Assembly (NCBI GenBank): GCA_018673255.1
Contig: JABHDC010000174.1
Location: forward strand, 1 to 64,000
Direction of reading: 5' to 3'
Length of the DNA stretch: 64,000 nucleotides
Origin: Gemmatimonadota bacterium
Lineage (GTDB): Bacteria > Latescibacterota > UBA2968 > UBA8231
In this document: positions 42,633 through 51,649 of the stretch, one piece after another
How the letters are laid out: every line of letters begins with the position of its first letter
Position numbering within the stretch: the first letter of the stretch is position 1
Translations under genes and position numbers: made by a program
The notes under the pieces: model-generated
Told to the model about the DNA's origin: nothing
Seen by the model: only the letters and a program-made list of their open reading frames with translations
Databases searched by the model: none

Positions 42633-43082
42633 ATGAAGGGAATCTGCCGGATCTATCTGGCCGGATTTGGGTTCTGGCTCGTCGTTCTCGCAGGATGCGC
42701 TAATACCTGCCCGTCCTCACGGGTGCGATCGTTCGACGCTGAAGGCCCGCACCGTTTCCACCGACCGGTGACACTACAGGTGGGCTGGCAATCCTATCGC
42801 GATCAGGATGTGTCGCTTGAAAGCGACAGCACCGTCGGTGTCTTCAACAGCACCGGTGCTGTACTCGACAGCGTCGCCACCGGCGTCATCCCCGTGCTGG
42901 TCCTGCACTATCTCGATGACGCATCGCGCATCACTCTGCCCATGGGTATCGACGATGCCCTGTTGGGACGCCTGATCAAGAGCACGGCGATGACAGAGAT
43001 GCCCGTCAAGGAGCCACTGGTGCGGTATCTGGAACGGGCGGATTGCGCCCACTGTCATCCCGCCGCGATTCCGCTGGAGTAG
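42633..43082 (+). CDS. Small lipoprotein with C-terminal CxxCH motif
   Basis: 149 residues. The lipoprotein signal ends VLAGC (Cys22), followed by CANTC. The body is beta-rich and unrecognised. Near the C-terminus ERADCAHCHPAAIP contains a single CxxCH, the covalent haem-c attachment motif. The start ATG 42633 has AAGGAG six bases upstream. If haem is attached, this would be a small membrane-anchored cytochrome-like protein; a chance or metal-binding CxxCH is equally possible. It stands alone between two short gaps. Confidence 0.65.
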   Translation: MKGICRIYLAGFGFWLVVLAGCANTCPSSRVRSFDAEGPHRFHRPVTLQVGWQSYRDQDVSLESDSTVGVFNSTGAVLDSVATGVIPVLVLHYLDDASRITLPMGIDDALLGRLIKSTAMTEMPVKEPLVRYLERADCAHCHPAAIPLE

Positions 43083-43101
43083 GGTGCCGCGACCTGATGG
43101 C

Positions 43102-43130
43102 TTGACCCCTTACTGCTGTGTCGTGTCATT
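43102..43130 (+). promoter_or_regulatory. Candidate promoter for the cupin-RraA-TonB-kinase set
   Basis: TTGACC at 43102-43107 and TGTCAT at 43124-43129 with 16 bases between them, upstream of the cupin ATG at 43162. The match is moderate. It could drive the long run of closely spaced genes to 52516. Confidence 0.35.
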
Positions 43131-43161
43131 TTGAACGAGCATCACTCAGAAAGGGAGTTCC

Positions 43162-43521
43162 ATGACCGTGCGCCACCAGAGCGATGTGCCTCTTGAATCG
43201 GTACCGGGAGGCACGTCCACGTCCCGACAGGTCCTGCTCGACAGCGACCTGATGCCAAATTTTGCCGTGCGTCGCTTCGTGATGGAGCCGGGGGGTGGCA
43301 TGCCGCTGCACACGAACAGTGTCGAACACGGCCAGTACATCCTGCGCGGACGTGCCAGCGTGAGGATTGGTGACGAGACGGTGGACGTTGCGGCGGGCGA
43401 CTCGGTCTTCATTCCCGCAGATGTGCCGCATTCCTACGATGCGCAGGGCGACGAACCATTCGAATTCATCTGCATTGTTCCCAATGGCCCCGACGAGATT
43501 CACGTCGTCGACGGCAAATGA
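43162..43521 (+). CDS. Single-domain cupin
   Basis: A 119-residue small beta-barrel. Cupin motif 1 is GGGMPLHTNSVEHGQYILRG, with His and Glu metal ligands (H50, E55, H56 region). Motif 2 is AAGDSVFIPADVPHSYDA, with the last His ligand. GGGAG precedes the ATG. Small cupins of this type bind divalent metal and act as isomerases, dioxygenases or sensors. It is followed after 45 bases by an RraA-like gene and may process a related carbonyl compound. Confidence 0.85.
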   Translation: MTVRHQSDVPLESVPGGTSTSRQVLLDSDLMPNFAVRRFVMEPGGGMPLHTNSVEHGQYILRGRASVRIGDETVDVAAGDSVFIPADVPHSYDAQGDEPFEFICIVPNGPDEIHVVDGK

Positions 43522-43566
43522 ATGCGCCAACCCAGGCGATCTACCCGACGATGAAGAGGTGATGAC

Positions 43567-44379
43567 ATGGCACAGGCCCGTGACTTGGATCGCGAGCGTG
43601 AGTTGCTCGAGGAGATCCGTCAGTTCGATACCCCGTCGGTGACCAATGTGGTGGCCACCTATCCACAGCATCCGCTGTGCCTGGGGCTCTACAATCCACT
43701 GACAGAAGACTGGTATACTGATCACACGCTGCGATGCATGTATCCGGAGTTGGGGGCACTGGCCGGATATGCGGTGACGGCAGTCTATGGTCCGAAGGAT
43801 CCTTCCTTCGGTCGCCTGGACAACATGGATGTCTACGATGCCCTCGATGCGTCGCCGAAACCGACGATCCTTTGTTTTCAGCAGAAGTTCCCGCCAGAGC
43901 TGGCGGGCAAGATCGGCCTGTCAGGAGGCAACATGACGACGGCCATGAAGGCGTTGGGGTGTCTGGGGGCCGTCTCCAATGGCCCGTCGCGCGATATCGA
44001 CGAGATCCGTCCGATGAAGTTTCAGTATCTGCTCAGCGGTGTGTCGCCGGGACACGGTGGCCAGGATGTCTATGCCGTCAATACTCCTGTGCACATTGCC
44101 GGGATGGATGTGGCGCCGGGTGAGATCGTGCACATGGATGAGAATGGGGCTTGTAAGTTCCCCGCCGAACATCTCGAGGCCGTCGTGTCGAATCTGCACG
44201 AGATGCGCGACGAAGAAGAGACCCGTATGGCGCGATTGAGTAAAGCCACATCGGCCGCCGAGGTCCGGGCGATCTTTTCGGGCCAACCGTATGGTGGAAA
44301 GAAGGACGAGACAGAGGAGAAGAAGGCTGAGAAGAAGGCCCGGAAGAAAGCAGCGAAGAAGGCGAAGAAGGGCGATTGA
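43567..44379 (+). CDS. RraA-like (HMG/CHA aldolase fold) protein with Lys-rich tail
   Basis: 270 residues. FDTPSVTNVVATYP at the N-terminus, LSGGNMTTAMKALGCLGAVSNGPSRD-type text (catalytic Arg-Asp in PSRDIDEIRP) and APGEIVHMDENGACKFPAEH define the RraA/4-hydroxy-4-methyl-2-oxoglutarate aldolase family. Such proteins are metal-dependent aldolases or decarboxylases; RraA itself regulates RNase E. The last ~30 residues are an unusual Lys/Glu/Ala tail (KKAEKKARKKAAKKAKKG), not part of the fold and likely to bind nucleic acid or acidic partners. Its stop overlaps the TonB-receptor start by one base (TGATG), tying it to the signalling genes downstream. Confidence 0.82.
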   Translation: MAQARDLDRERELLEEIRQFDTPSVTNVVATYPQHPLCLGLYNPLTEDWYTDHTLRCMYPELGALAGYAVTAVYGPKDPSFGRLDNMDVYDALDASPKPTILCFQQKFPPELAGKIGLSGGNMTTAMKALGCLGAVSNGPSRDIDEIRPMKFQYLLSGVSPGHGGQDVYAVNTPVHIAGMDVAPGEIVHMDENGACKFPAEHLEAVVSNLHEMRDEEETRMARLSKATSAAEVRAIFSGQPYGGKKDETEEKKAEKKARKKAAKKAKKGD

Positions 44380-46736
44380 TGGTGCGTCGCAATATCATCT
44401 CGCGGATCTGGCGGTCCGGTTTCATTCCGCTGGCCCTCATGCTCTGGCAGACAGCAATGGCGCCCGTCACGGTGTGGGCACAGGACGAACTTGACGCGCT
44501 GTTGGCGACGGGACTCGAAGACCTGATGCAGATTCAGGTCATCACGCCGGGCCGGCAACGGCAGACGATTGCACAGGCGCCCGCCAATATCACGGCCATC
44601 ACGGCCGAGATGATCGAGCGCCGTGGATATCGCACCCTTGAGGAGGTTCTCAAGGACGTTCCCGGTTTCGAGTTCACAACATCCCAGCCATCGGGTGAGT
44701 ACCCGACACACTTCATCTTTCGTGGCATCTCCGATCTGGGCCAGACGAAAACCCTCATCATGGTGGATGGCATCGTGCAGAACGATGTCTCCAATGGCTG
44801 GGCACGAGGGCTTGGATTCGATCTGACCCTGAGCGATGTGGAGATGATCGAGATCGTCAGCGGTCCCGGTTCGGCCCTCTATGGCGCCAATGCCTACGCC
44901 GGTCTCATCAATATCATCACCCGAAGTCTGGACGATGCGCCCGTCGGCTGGCAGGTCGATGGCCGGGTTCAGGGCGGGCAGGACGCTACGATTGCGCCGG
45001 AGATCGTCGCCACCTACCGCACCGAACAGGATCTGCGTCTGCGTCTGGCGGCTCGATGGTATCGGTCAGATGGCGATGGCGGCCTCGGCCGGCCCGACCC
45101 GGGCAGCTACTTCACCGGGAATCTTGAACCGGACACCGTGCTGACGACCGAATACGGCAACATTGCCAACGAGCGGACGGGCTCGGGGACACGTTCGATT
45201 GCCGACGGATTCGCCACGGACATCGATGACGTCTACCTGCGGGCCCGGGCAGAGAAGGGCGACTTCACCTTCGATGCGACCTTCTATGACAAGACAGAAG
45301 GACTCGGCAGCGAAGTTGTCGGTTATGAGTACTTCGCCAATACGCCACGTATCGACTACCGCATCCATCACCGCGGTTACAGTGCCGTCGCGGGTTACAC
45401 CACAGACGTGACCGACAGTCTGTCGTCACGCACGCGATTCTACTTTCGCAGCAATCAGATTCTGCCCGAGACCGGCTTCGTCTACACCTACAAGTATCAG
45501 AGTGTCGATAATGGCACGGACCCAGCCGTGGATGACAAGCCCAAGGGGTATCACGGCGAGGGGTATATCGCAGGAGTCGACCAACAACTGAATCTGGCGA
45601 TCAGCGATCGCCAGGATCTGGTCGTTGGATTCCAGCTGGAGCAGGAGATCAAGCAGTATTTCGGCATCTCTCTCGGCGCGAAGCAGGATCAAGCCAGTAC
45701 GATCATTGCCTCGGCCTACACCAGTGAAGCGTCACGCGTGCAGCCCATGTTCTTCTCGAAGAATGCGGCGATCTACGTGCAGGATCAGGTGCGAATCGAC
45801 GAGAGTCTGATCTTCACCGGTGGCCTGCGCTACGACGCGGATGACGAATACGGTCATGTCCTCAATCCGCGGGCATCATTGGTCCGATCGCCGGAGCATG
45901 GCATCGGCTTCAAACTGCTCTACGGTCAGGCCTTCAAGTCGGCGACGGTCTTCGAGCAGTTCGACGAATTTCGCGGCAATGAACAGCTTGACCCGGAGAA
46001 GATCGTCACCGGTGAATTGGAACTGAACTACCGATTCAGAAATGCCATCGCCAGAGCGGGATTCTTCTACAGCCGACTGACGGATCTCATCGCGGTGGCG
46101 CCGAATCCGGATACGACGAGGGTCCCCATTGGCCCCAACAGTGAGTTCCTGGACTACTATCAGAATGTCGGCGCCGCCAGCATTCAGGGATTCTCGGTGA
46201 GTACCGATTTCCACCTGCGAGACCAATGGCGTGGCTTCGGGCATTACATGTTCACAGCGGGCGAAGACCTGGACCCCCTCAACGGCACGGCACGTCACAA
46301 GGCGACGGTCGGGCTGGATGCGATGCTGTGGCAGGACCGGATCGGTGTCGACCTGCGCGCCAACTGGCGCGGGAAGGTCAAGGCGCCGTCATCCAATCTC
46401 TACTTCCAGCCAAAGACGGCCCAGCGGCTCGCACAGATCGGCTATGACTACGTCACCGAGAACGATCCGGATGGATACATGGATGGGGAATTTCTCCTTC
46501 ATCTGACGCTGACGGGGCGTCGACTGATGGGCAATGATCGTCTCGTGCCGCAATTGATCATCCGCAATCTGCTGGACACCGCTTACAGTGGCATCGGACG
46601 GCAGTCGGGATCCGGTGTGCGACCTGTCGGCGCGTTGCAGCCCGCCGTGCAGAATCCCTCCGGGTTCATTCCGCCATACCACCCACAGCCCGGTCGTGAG
46701 TGGTTCCTCAATCTGCGTTACCTCTTCGGCTCATGA
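44379..46736 (+). CDS. TonB-dependent outer-membrane receptor
   Basis: 785 residues with a signal peptide ending near TVWAQDEL. The plug domain spans ~50-170: RQRQTIAQAPANITAITAEM, LEEVLKDVPGFEF, FRGISDLGQTKTLIMVDGI, IEIVSGPGSALYGANAYAGL. A 22-strand barrel follows, with alternating aromatic strands and a C-terminal LRYLFGS. Cargo unknown. It is coupled by overlaps to the RraA-like gene upstream and to the YfiR and histidine-kinase genes downstream. In that layout receptors often deliver or report an extracellular signal. The TTG at 44376 is also in frame, but the ATG at 44379 is preferred. Confidence 0.92.
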   Translation: MVRRNIISRIWRSGFIPLALMLWQTAMAPVTVWAQDELDALLATGLEDLMQIQVITPGRQRQTIAQAPANITAITAEMIERRGYRTLEEVLKDVPGFEFTTSQPSGEYPTHFIFRGISDLGQTKTLIMVDGIVQNDVSNGWARGLGFDLTLSDVEMIEIVSGPGSALYGANAYAGLINIITRSLDDAPVGWQVDGRVQGGQDATIAPEIVATYRTEQDLRLRLAARWYRSDGDGGLGRPDPGSYFTGNLEPDTVLTTEYGNIANERTGSGTRSIADGFATDIDDVYLRARAEKGDFTFDATFYDKTEGLGSEVVGYEYFANTPRIDYRIHHRGYSAVAGYTTDVTDSLSSRTRFYFRSNQILPETGFVYTYKYQSVDNGTDPAVDDKPKGYHGEGYIAGVDQQLNLAISDRQDLVVGFQLEQEIKQYFGISLGAKQDQASTIIASAYTSEASRVQPMFFSKNAAIYVQDQVRIDESLIFTGGLRYDADDEYGHVLNPRASLVRSPEHGIGFKLLYGQAFKSATVFEQFDEFRGNEQLDPEKIVTGELELNYRFRNAIARAGFFYSRLTDLIAVAPNPDTTRVPIGPNSEFLDYYQNVGAASIQGFSVSTDFHLRDQWRGFGHYMFTAGEDLDPLNGTARHKATVGLDAMLWQDRIGVDLRANWRGKVKAPSSNLYFQPKTAQRLAQIGYDYVTENDPDGYMDGEFLLHLTLTGRRLMGNDRLVPQLIIRNLLDTAYSGIGRQSGSGVRPVGALQPAVQNPSGFIPPYHPQPGREWFLNLRYLFGS

Positions 46737-47269
46737 TCCTGCGTTCGTTACTCGTGGTGTCGCTGCTGGCGACGGGTCTCATGGCGCAGGCACCGGGCGC
46801 TGAGGATGAGACCGAGCGACTGGCCCGCTTCAAGGCCGTCTTTGTCGTCAATTTCGCGGAGTACGTCTCCTGGTCCGCCGAAGACTCCACTGGTGAATTT
46901 GTCATTGGCATTCTCGGGTCGTCTCCGATTGCGCCCCACCTGATCCAGGTTGCCCAGAAGCGGCTGATGGCCGACCGTCCGATTCGTGTGCAGATCCTGC
47001 CTGATGCGAGTCCAGCGCAGATCGACTCGGTGCATGTGCTGGTGTTGGGTGACGAGACCGGTATCACCATTGAGAAGCTGGGTGAGCGCCTTCAGGATCG
47101 TGCCGTGTTGACCATCACGGATGCCCCTGGTGCGGCGAAGCGTGGCAGCTGCATCAATTTCATCCTCGTTGATGGCCGCCTGAAATTCGAAGTCAATCCA
47201 AAGGCCGTTCGCGCCACGGGATTGAAGATGAGTTCCCATCTTCTCCGGCTGGCGACACTGGTGGAGTGA
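46733..47269 (+). CDS. YfiR/DUF4154-family periplasmic protein
   Basis: 178 residues with a signal peptide (ILRSLLVVSLLATGLMAQA). The body matches the YfiR/DUF4154 fold: ARFKAVFVVNFAEYVSW at the start, FVIGILGSSPIAPHLIQVAQ in the centre, and SCINFILVDGRLKFEVNPKAVRATGLKMSS at the end, the usual C-terminal signature. YfiR-type proteins hold a partner membrane signalling protein inactive in the periplasm. Here the partner is presumably the hybrid kinase that starts at 47269. The start overlaps the receptor stop (ATGA) and the stop overlaps the kinase start (TGATG). Confidence 0.9.
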   Translation: MILRSLLVVSLLATGLMAQAPGAEDETERLARFKAVFVVNFAEYVSWSAEDSTGEFVIGILGSSPIAPHLIQVAQKRLMADRPIRVQILPDASPAQIDSVHVLVLGDETGITIEKLGERLQDRAVLTITDAPGAAKRGSCINFILVDGRLKFEVNPKAVRATGLKMSSHLLRLATLVE

Positions 47270-49518
47270 TGGAAAAACGCAACTCGATCAAGCGAAAACT
47301 TGTCTCGATTCAGTTTCTGACGGCAGGTACTGTTCTGCTTCTCGCCTGCGCCATTTTCCTCTTCAAGGAATACCGCGAGACTCGGGCTTCGACTGTCCGG
47401 CAACTGACCTCGGCGGCTCAGCTGGTGGGGCAGAATGCCGAGGCGGCGTTGCGCTTTTTCGATGCTGAGGCAGCAGGCCAGGTGTTGACCAGCCTGCAGG
47501 TTGAGGAGTCGATTCTGCACGCCTGCATCTACGATGGATCCGGTGAGATCTTCGCTTCCTATGCCCGCGATGGTGGCCCCTTCGACTATCCCCCCGCTCG
47601 CATAGATGGGCACCGGTTCGAGGAGGGTTTCCTTCATCTCAACTACTCGATCCGACAACGTGACGACCTGACAGGTACGGTCTATCTGCGGGCCGACATG
47701 AGCGTTCTGGACGAGCGGCTCGTCGAGATGGTGTTGTATGCGCTGCTCGTGCTGGGTTTTGGTGGATTGCTGTCGGTGTTGTTGTCCATGTATCTGCAGC
47801 GGCTGATCTCCGATCCGATGATTCGCCTGACCCAGGCGGCGACGAATGTGACGCACACGGGTCAATACTCTCAGCGCGTCGAGCGTGAGAGTGACGACGA
47901 GATTGGTGATCTCTGCGACGGCTTCAACGACATGCTCCATCAGATCGAGCATCGAGACGGCGAATTGCGGCAGGCGCAGGAAGTGTTGGAAGGGCGGGTC
48001 GAAGAACGCACGACGGAACTGTCCCAGAGCAACGCCGCTCTGCAGGCAGAGATTCACGACCACGAGCGAGCCCGCGAGTTGATCGAGAACATCAACGAGC
48101 AACTGGTCGACGCGCGTGATGAAGCACTGGGGGCCAGCCGGGCCAAGAGTACCTTTCTCACCAATATGAGTCACGAGATTCGCACGCCGATGAATGCGAT
48201 TCTCGGTTATGCGCAGATCCTGCGGGATGCGGCGCAGCTGGATGACCGACAGCGTCAGGCGGTTCGGACGATCGAGCGTTCCGGTGATCACCTGCTGGCC
48301 TTGATCAATGATATCCTCGACATCTCGAAAATCGAAGCCGGTCGGCTGTCGCTCACGCCGCAGGATTTCGATCTGCAGGTCCTCGTCGAGACCCTGTCCG
48401 CGATGTTTGAGATTCGATGCCAGGACAAGGGACTGGAGTGGTCTGTGGAGGCCACCTTCGATCGCACGGCGGTTCACGGCGATGCCAACAAGCTGCGGCA
48501 GGTGCTCATCAATCTGCTTGGCAATGCGGCGAAGTTCACCGAGAAGGGGCAGATCCTCCTGCGCGTTCAGCAGGTCGCGGGTGATGTCTATCATTTCGAA
48601 GTTGTCGACACGGGTCCGGGAATCGACGCGGATCGTCAGAAGGCGATCTTTGAGCCCTTCGACCAGGGTGTCCTGGGCGACCTGGCCGGTGGCACCGGGC
48701 TGGGCCTGACCATTGCCCGGCAACATGTCGAGTTGATGGAGGGGGAGTTGAAGGTCGAGTCCACTCCCGGTCAGGGGACGTGCTTCTCCTTCGATCTGCA
48801 TCTGGCGGGGCCGACCGGCGTCGAGGCGCCTGCCAGCGACGAGCAGTGGAGCCGTGTCGTGCGCCTGGCGCCCGACGTGCGGGTACGGGCGCTCATCGTG
48901 GATGACGTCACCGAGAATCGCGAAGTCCTGGCCTCGATGGTGGAAAGCATCGGCGTGACCACCGTGCAGGCAGATGGTGGTGAGCAGGCGCTGAGGGCGA
49001 TCGAATTGGAATCCTTCGACATCATTTTTCTCGATATCCGCATGCCAGGGATGGATGGATCGCAGGTTCGCCGCGCCGTGGTGGATCGACTCGGTGATAA
49101 GGCGCCGAAGATCGCCGCCGTCACCGCATCAGCTCTGGCGCATCAACGAGATCGATTGCTCAGCGAGGGATTCGACAGCTTCGTCGACAAACCCTTCCGC
49201 CGTGAGCGTATCTACGGATGTCTGAACGAGTTGCTCGGTGCCGAATTCGAGTTCGCCGAGTCGGAAGGGGTGCCGACAGCGGACGCGGCGCCCGGGTTGA
49301 GTTCGCTGACGGCCGTTGCCAGTGTGTTGCCGGATGCCCTGTTTGAGGGCTTGCAGGACGCCGTTCAGGTTGGCGATGTTGATGCGATCCGGGAAATCCT
49401 GGACGAGATTGCAGCGATGGGTGGTGATGCAGCGACACTCGCCGCACTGCTGCACAGGATGGCTCAGGACTACGATATACCTGGCATCTCTGTTTGGCTC
49501 GAGAGTGTCGAGCGTTGA
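47269..49518 (+). CDS. Membrane hybrid histidine kinase with receiver domain
   Basis: 749 residues. TM1 at ~15-35, a periplasmic CHASE8-like sensor (~36-150), TM2 at ~155-178, HAMP (~179-235), and a coiled coil (~240-290). HisKA carries the phospho-accepting His in MSHEIRTPMNAILGY (~300). HATPase_c has the N box HGDANKLRQVLINLLGNAAK and the G boxes VVDTGPGIDADR and GGTGLGLTIARQ. The C-terminal receiver has LIVDDVTEN, phospho-acceptor Asp in FLDIRMPGMDG (~589) and FVDKPF. A short all-helical tail follows. No separate response regulator is next to it, so output is by receiver-to-partner transfer elsewhere. Operon position suggests control by YfiR and the TonB receptor. Confidence 0.93.
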   Translation: MEKRNSIKRKLVSIQFLTAGTVLLLACAIFLFKEYRETRASTVRQLTSAAQLVGQNAEAALRFFDAEAAGQVLTSLQVEESILHACIYDGSGEIFASYARDGGPFDYPPARIDGHRFEEGFLHLNYSIRQRDDLTGTVYLRADMSVLDERLVEMVLYALLVLGFGGLLSVLLSMYLQRLISDPMIRLTQAATNVTHTGQYSQRVERESDDEIGDLCDGFNDMLHQIEHRDGELRQAQEVLEGRVEERTTELSQSNAALQAEIHDHERARELIENINEQLVDARDEALGASRAKSTFLTNMSHEIRTPMNAILGYAQILRDAAQLDDRQRQAVRTIERSGDHLLALINDILDISKIEAGRLSLTPQDFDLQVLVETLSAMFEIRCQDKGLEWSVEATFDRTAVHGDANKLRQVLINLLGNAAKFTEKGQILLRVQQVAGDVYHFEVVDTGPGIDADRQKAIFEPFDQGVLGDLAGGTGLGLTIARQHVELMEGELKVESTPGQGTCFSFDLHLAGPTGVEAPASDEQWSRVVRLAPDVRVRALIVDDVTENREVLASMVESIGVTTVQADGGEQALRAIELESFDIIFLDIRMPGMDGSQVRRAVVDRLGDKAPKIAAVTASALAHQRDRLLSEGFDSFVDKPFRRERIYGCLNELLGAEFEFAESEGVPTADAAPGLSSLTAVASVLPDALFEGLQDAVQVGDVDAIREILDEIAAMGGDAATLAALLHRMAQDYDIPGISVWLESVER

Positions 49519-49534
49519 CCGATCCGAAAGACAG

Positions 49535-50227
49535 ATGACAACACCCTATCCCCTGGCTTACGCACGCGATCTCGGCAAGCGATTCTATCGGCACTCGCTG
49601 ATGCGCCGGCCGACGAAAGATCGCGTTCTCCACGACTACCGATGTGTCTACATCCATGTGCCCAAGACCGGGGGGAATTCGGTCACCGTCGCGCTGAACC
49701 AGTTGCCACGGGAAGAGACTCATCCACTCTATCCGCAGTTGACGACGAAACACGCCAAAGCCTGGCAGGTCCGTGAAGCGATGGGCGAAGAGAAGTGGGA
49801 CCAGTATTTCTCCTTCGCCTTCGTCCGTAATCCCTGGGATCTGATGGTGTCGAGTTACAACTGGTGGCTGCAGAAGGCGATCAAGTGGCGCAAATTCGAT
49901 GCAGATGTGGCTGCGATCGGCGAGATGGGGGACTTCAATGCCTTCATGTTGTCCCACTATGGTCGCACGATGATCAATCGGCGCGAAGGCTCGCTCTACG
50001 ACTGGATCTCACAGGACGGAGAGGTCATCGTCGACTACGTCGGCCGACTTGAGACGATGGCCGACGACTGGAAAGAAATCTGCCAGCGTGTCGGCGCTGA
50101 TATGGAACTGACGCACCTGAATCGAACCGAGCGTCAGGACTACCGTACGTACTACACGGATGAGACGCGCCAGTTGGTAGCTGAGCGCTTCCATCGCATC
50201 ATCAAGCTCTACGACTACGAATTCTAG
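49535..50227 (+). CDS. Sulfotransferase-family protein
   Basis: 230 residues. The PAPS 5'-phosphosulfate loop is YIHVPKTGGNSV, and the 3'-phosphate motif is FSFAFVRNPWDLMVSSYNWW, with the conserved Arg and Ser. Together they define the sulfotransferase/Golgi-type family. It would transfer sulfate from PAPS to a carbohydrate or lipid. The ATG at 49535 starts the recognisable protein; an overlapping longer frame lies inside the kinase gene. A sulfatase gene starts 9 bases after its stop, so addition and removal of sulfate are encoded side by side. Confidence 0.83.
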   Translation: MTTPYPLAYARDLGKRFYRHSLMRRPTKDRVLHDYRCVYIHVPKTGGNSVTVALNQLPREETHPLYPQLTTKHAKAWQVREAMGEEKWDQYFSFAFVRNPWDLMVSSYNWWLQKAIKWRKFDADVAAIGEMGDFNAFMLSHYGRTMINRREGSLYDWISQDGEVIVDYVGRLETMADDWKEICQRVGADMELTHLNRTERQDYRTYYTDETRQLVAERFHRIIKLYDYEF

Positions 50228-50235
50228 GAGCACCC

Positions 50236-51639
50236 GTGACTGATCGTCCCAACATTCTCTTCATCATGTCCGACGACCATGCATCGCACGCCATGAGTTG
50301 TTATGGCAGCAGGATCAATCGCACGCCGAATCTGGATCGAATCGCTGATGAAGGCATGCGCTTCGACAACTGCTTCTGCACCAATGGCATCTGTACCCCT
50401 TCCAGGGCGGCGATCCTCACCGGGACATACAACCACATCAATCAGGTCACGACGCTGGCGACGCACATGGACAATCGCCTGATGACCTATCCGAAACTCC
50501 TGCAGGAATCCGGTTACCAGACGGCCCTGTTCGGCAAGTGGCATCTGGGCACCGGACCGGAACACGAACCCACCGGCTTCGATGACTGGCGCGTCCTGCC
50601 CGGTCAGGGACTGTATCACAGTCCCGTGATGATCGATTCCGCCGGGCAGAAGGTGCACGTGGGGTATGTGACCGATCTGATCACCGACATGTCGTTGCAG
50701 TGGCTGAAAGATCGCGACAAGAGCAAACCCTTCTGCATGATGGTCCACCACAAGGCACCACATCGCGAATGGCAACCGGATGCCAAACATGCGACGATGT
50801 ATGAGAATGAGGAGATCCTCGAGCCGGAGACCTTCAACGACACCTACGAGAATCGTTCGGCCGCAGCAGGCGCCGCCCGTATGCGGATGGAGGATCTGCA
50901 GTGGAAGGATCTGAAGGCTGATGTCCCGTCGGGCCTGTCCGCAGCCGAAGAGAAGAGCTGGCGCTATCAGCGTTACATCAAGGACTACCTGCGCGTCATC
51001 GCCTCTGTCGACGACGGCGTGGGCAAGTTGCTCGACCACCTCGAAGAGGAGGGGATCGTCGACAACACGATGGTCATTTATACCTCCGATCAGGGTTTCT
51101 TTCTCGGTGACCACGGTTGGTTCGACAAGCGTTTCATGTATGAGGAATCGCTGCGCATGCCTTTCGTCCTGCGTTTCCCGAGTGAGGTGAAAGCGGGCAC
51201 GACCTGTGACGACATGATTTTGAATGTCGATTTCGCATCCCTCTTCCTCGACATGGCGGGCATCTCCATTCCAGATGAATTCCAGGGCCATTCATTCAGA
51301 CCCCTGCTGCACGGCGAGCGGCCCGCAGACTGGCGCACGTCGATGTATTACCGCTACTGGATGCACGGCGATGGGTCGCACAATGTCTTCGCCCACTATG
51401 GTGTACGCACGCGCGATCACAAGCTCATCTACTTCTACAATGATGGCTGTGGCCAGGCTGGATCAGGGGCTGAGACTCATCCGCCGGAGTGGGAGCTCTT
51501 CGACCTGAAGAGTGATCCATACGAGATGTGCAGCATACACGGCCAGCGTGACGTGGCCGCGACGCAGACACAGCTGACCGATGAGTTGCATCGGCTACAG
51601 GCTCAAGTGGACGACGAGCGGTATCACCTCGATACGTAG
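50236..51639 (+). CDS. Cys-type sulfatase
   Basis: 467 residues. NILFIMSDDHASHAMSCYG supplies the two metal Asp residues. CTPSRAAILTG is the formylglycine signature, with Cys as the residue to be oxidised by an FGE or anaerobic maturase. FGKWHLG and SDQGFFLGDHGWFDKRFMYE hold the remaining conserved Lys, His, Asp and Asp-His pairs. The C-terminal subdomain ends ELFDLKSDPYEM, a typical sulfatase ending. The start is GTG 50236 after TAGGAG. No signal peptide is visible, so it may act in the cytoplasm on imported sulfated sugars. It follows the sulfotransferase closely. Confidence 0.93.
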   Translation: MTDRPNILFIMSDDHASHAMSCYGSRINRTPNLDRIADEGMRFDNCFCTNGICTPSRAAILTGTYNHINQVTTLATHMDNRLMTYPKLLQESGYQTALFGKWHLGTGPEHEPTGFDDWRVLPGQGLYHSPVMIDSAGQKVHVGYVTDLITDMSLQWLKDRDKSKPFCMMVHHKAPHREWQPDAKHATMYENEEILEPETFNDTYENRSAAAGAARMRMEDLQWKDLKADVPSGLSAAEEKSWRYQRYIKDYLRVIASVDDGVGKLLDHLEEEGIVDNTMVIYTSDQGFFLGDHGWFDKRFMYEESLRMPFVLRFPSEVKAGTTCDDMILNVDFASLFLDMAGISIPDEFQGHSFRPLLHGERPADWRTSMYYRYWMHGDGSHNVFAHYGVRTRDHKLIYFYNDGCGQAGSGAETHPPEWELFDLKSDPYEMCSIHGQRDVAATQTQLTDELHRLQAQVDDERYHLDT

Positions 51640-51649
51640 GAGTCACCCG

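Noticed and set aside
47092..48801. 569-residue minus-strand frame opposite the histidine kinase
   Set aside because: The plus-strand frame has all kinase motifs; the antisense frame matches no domain.
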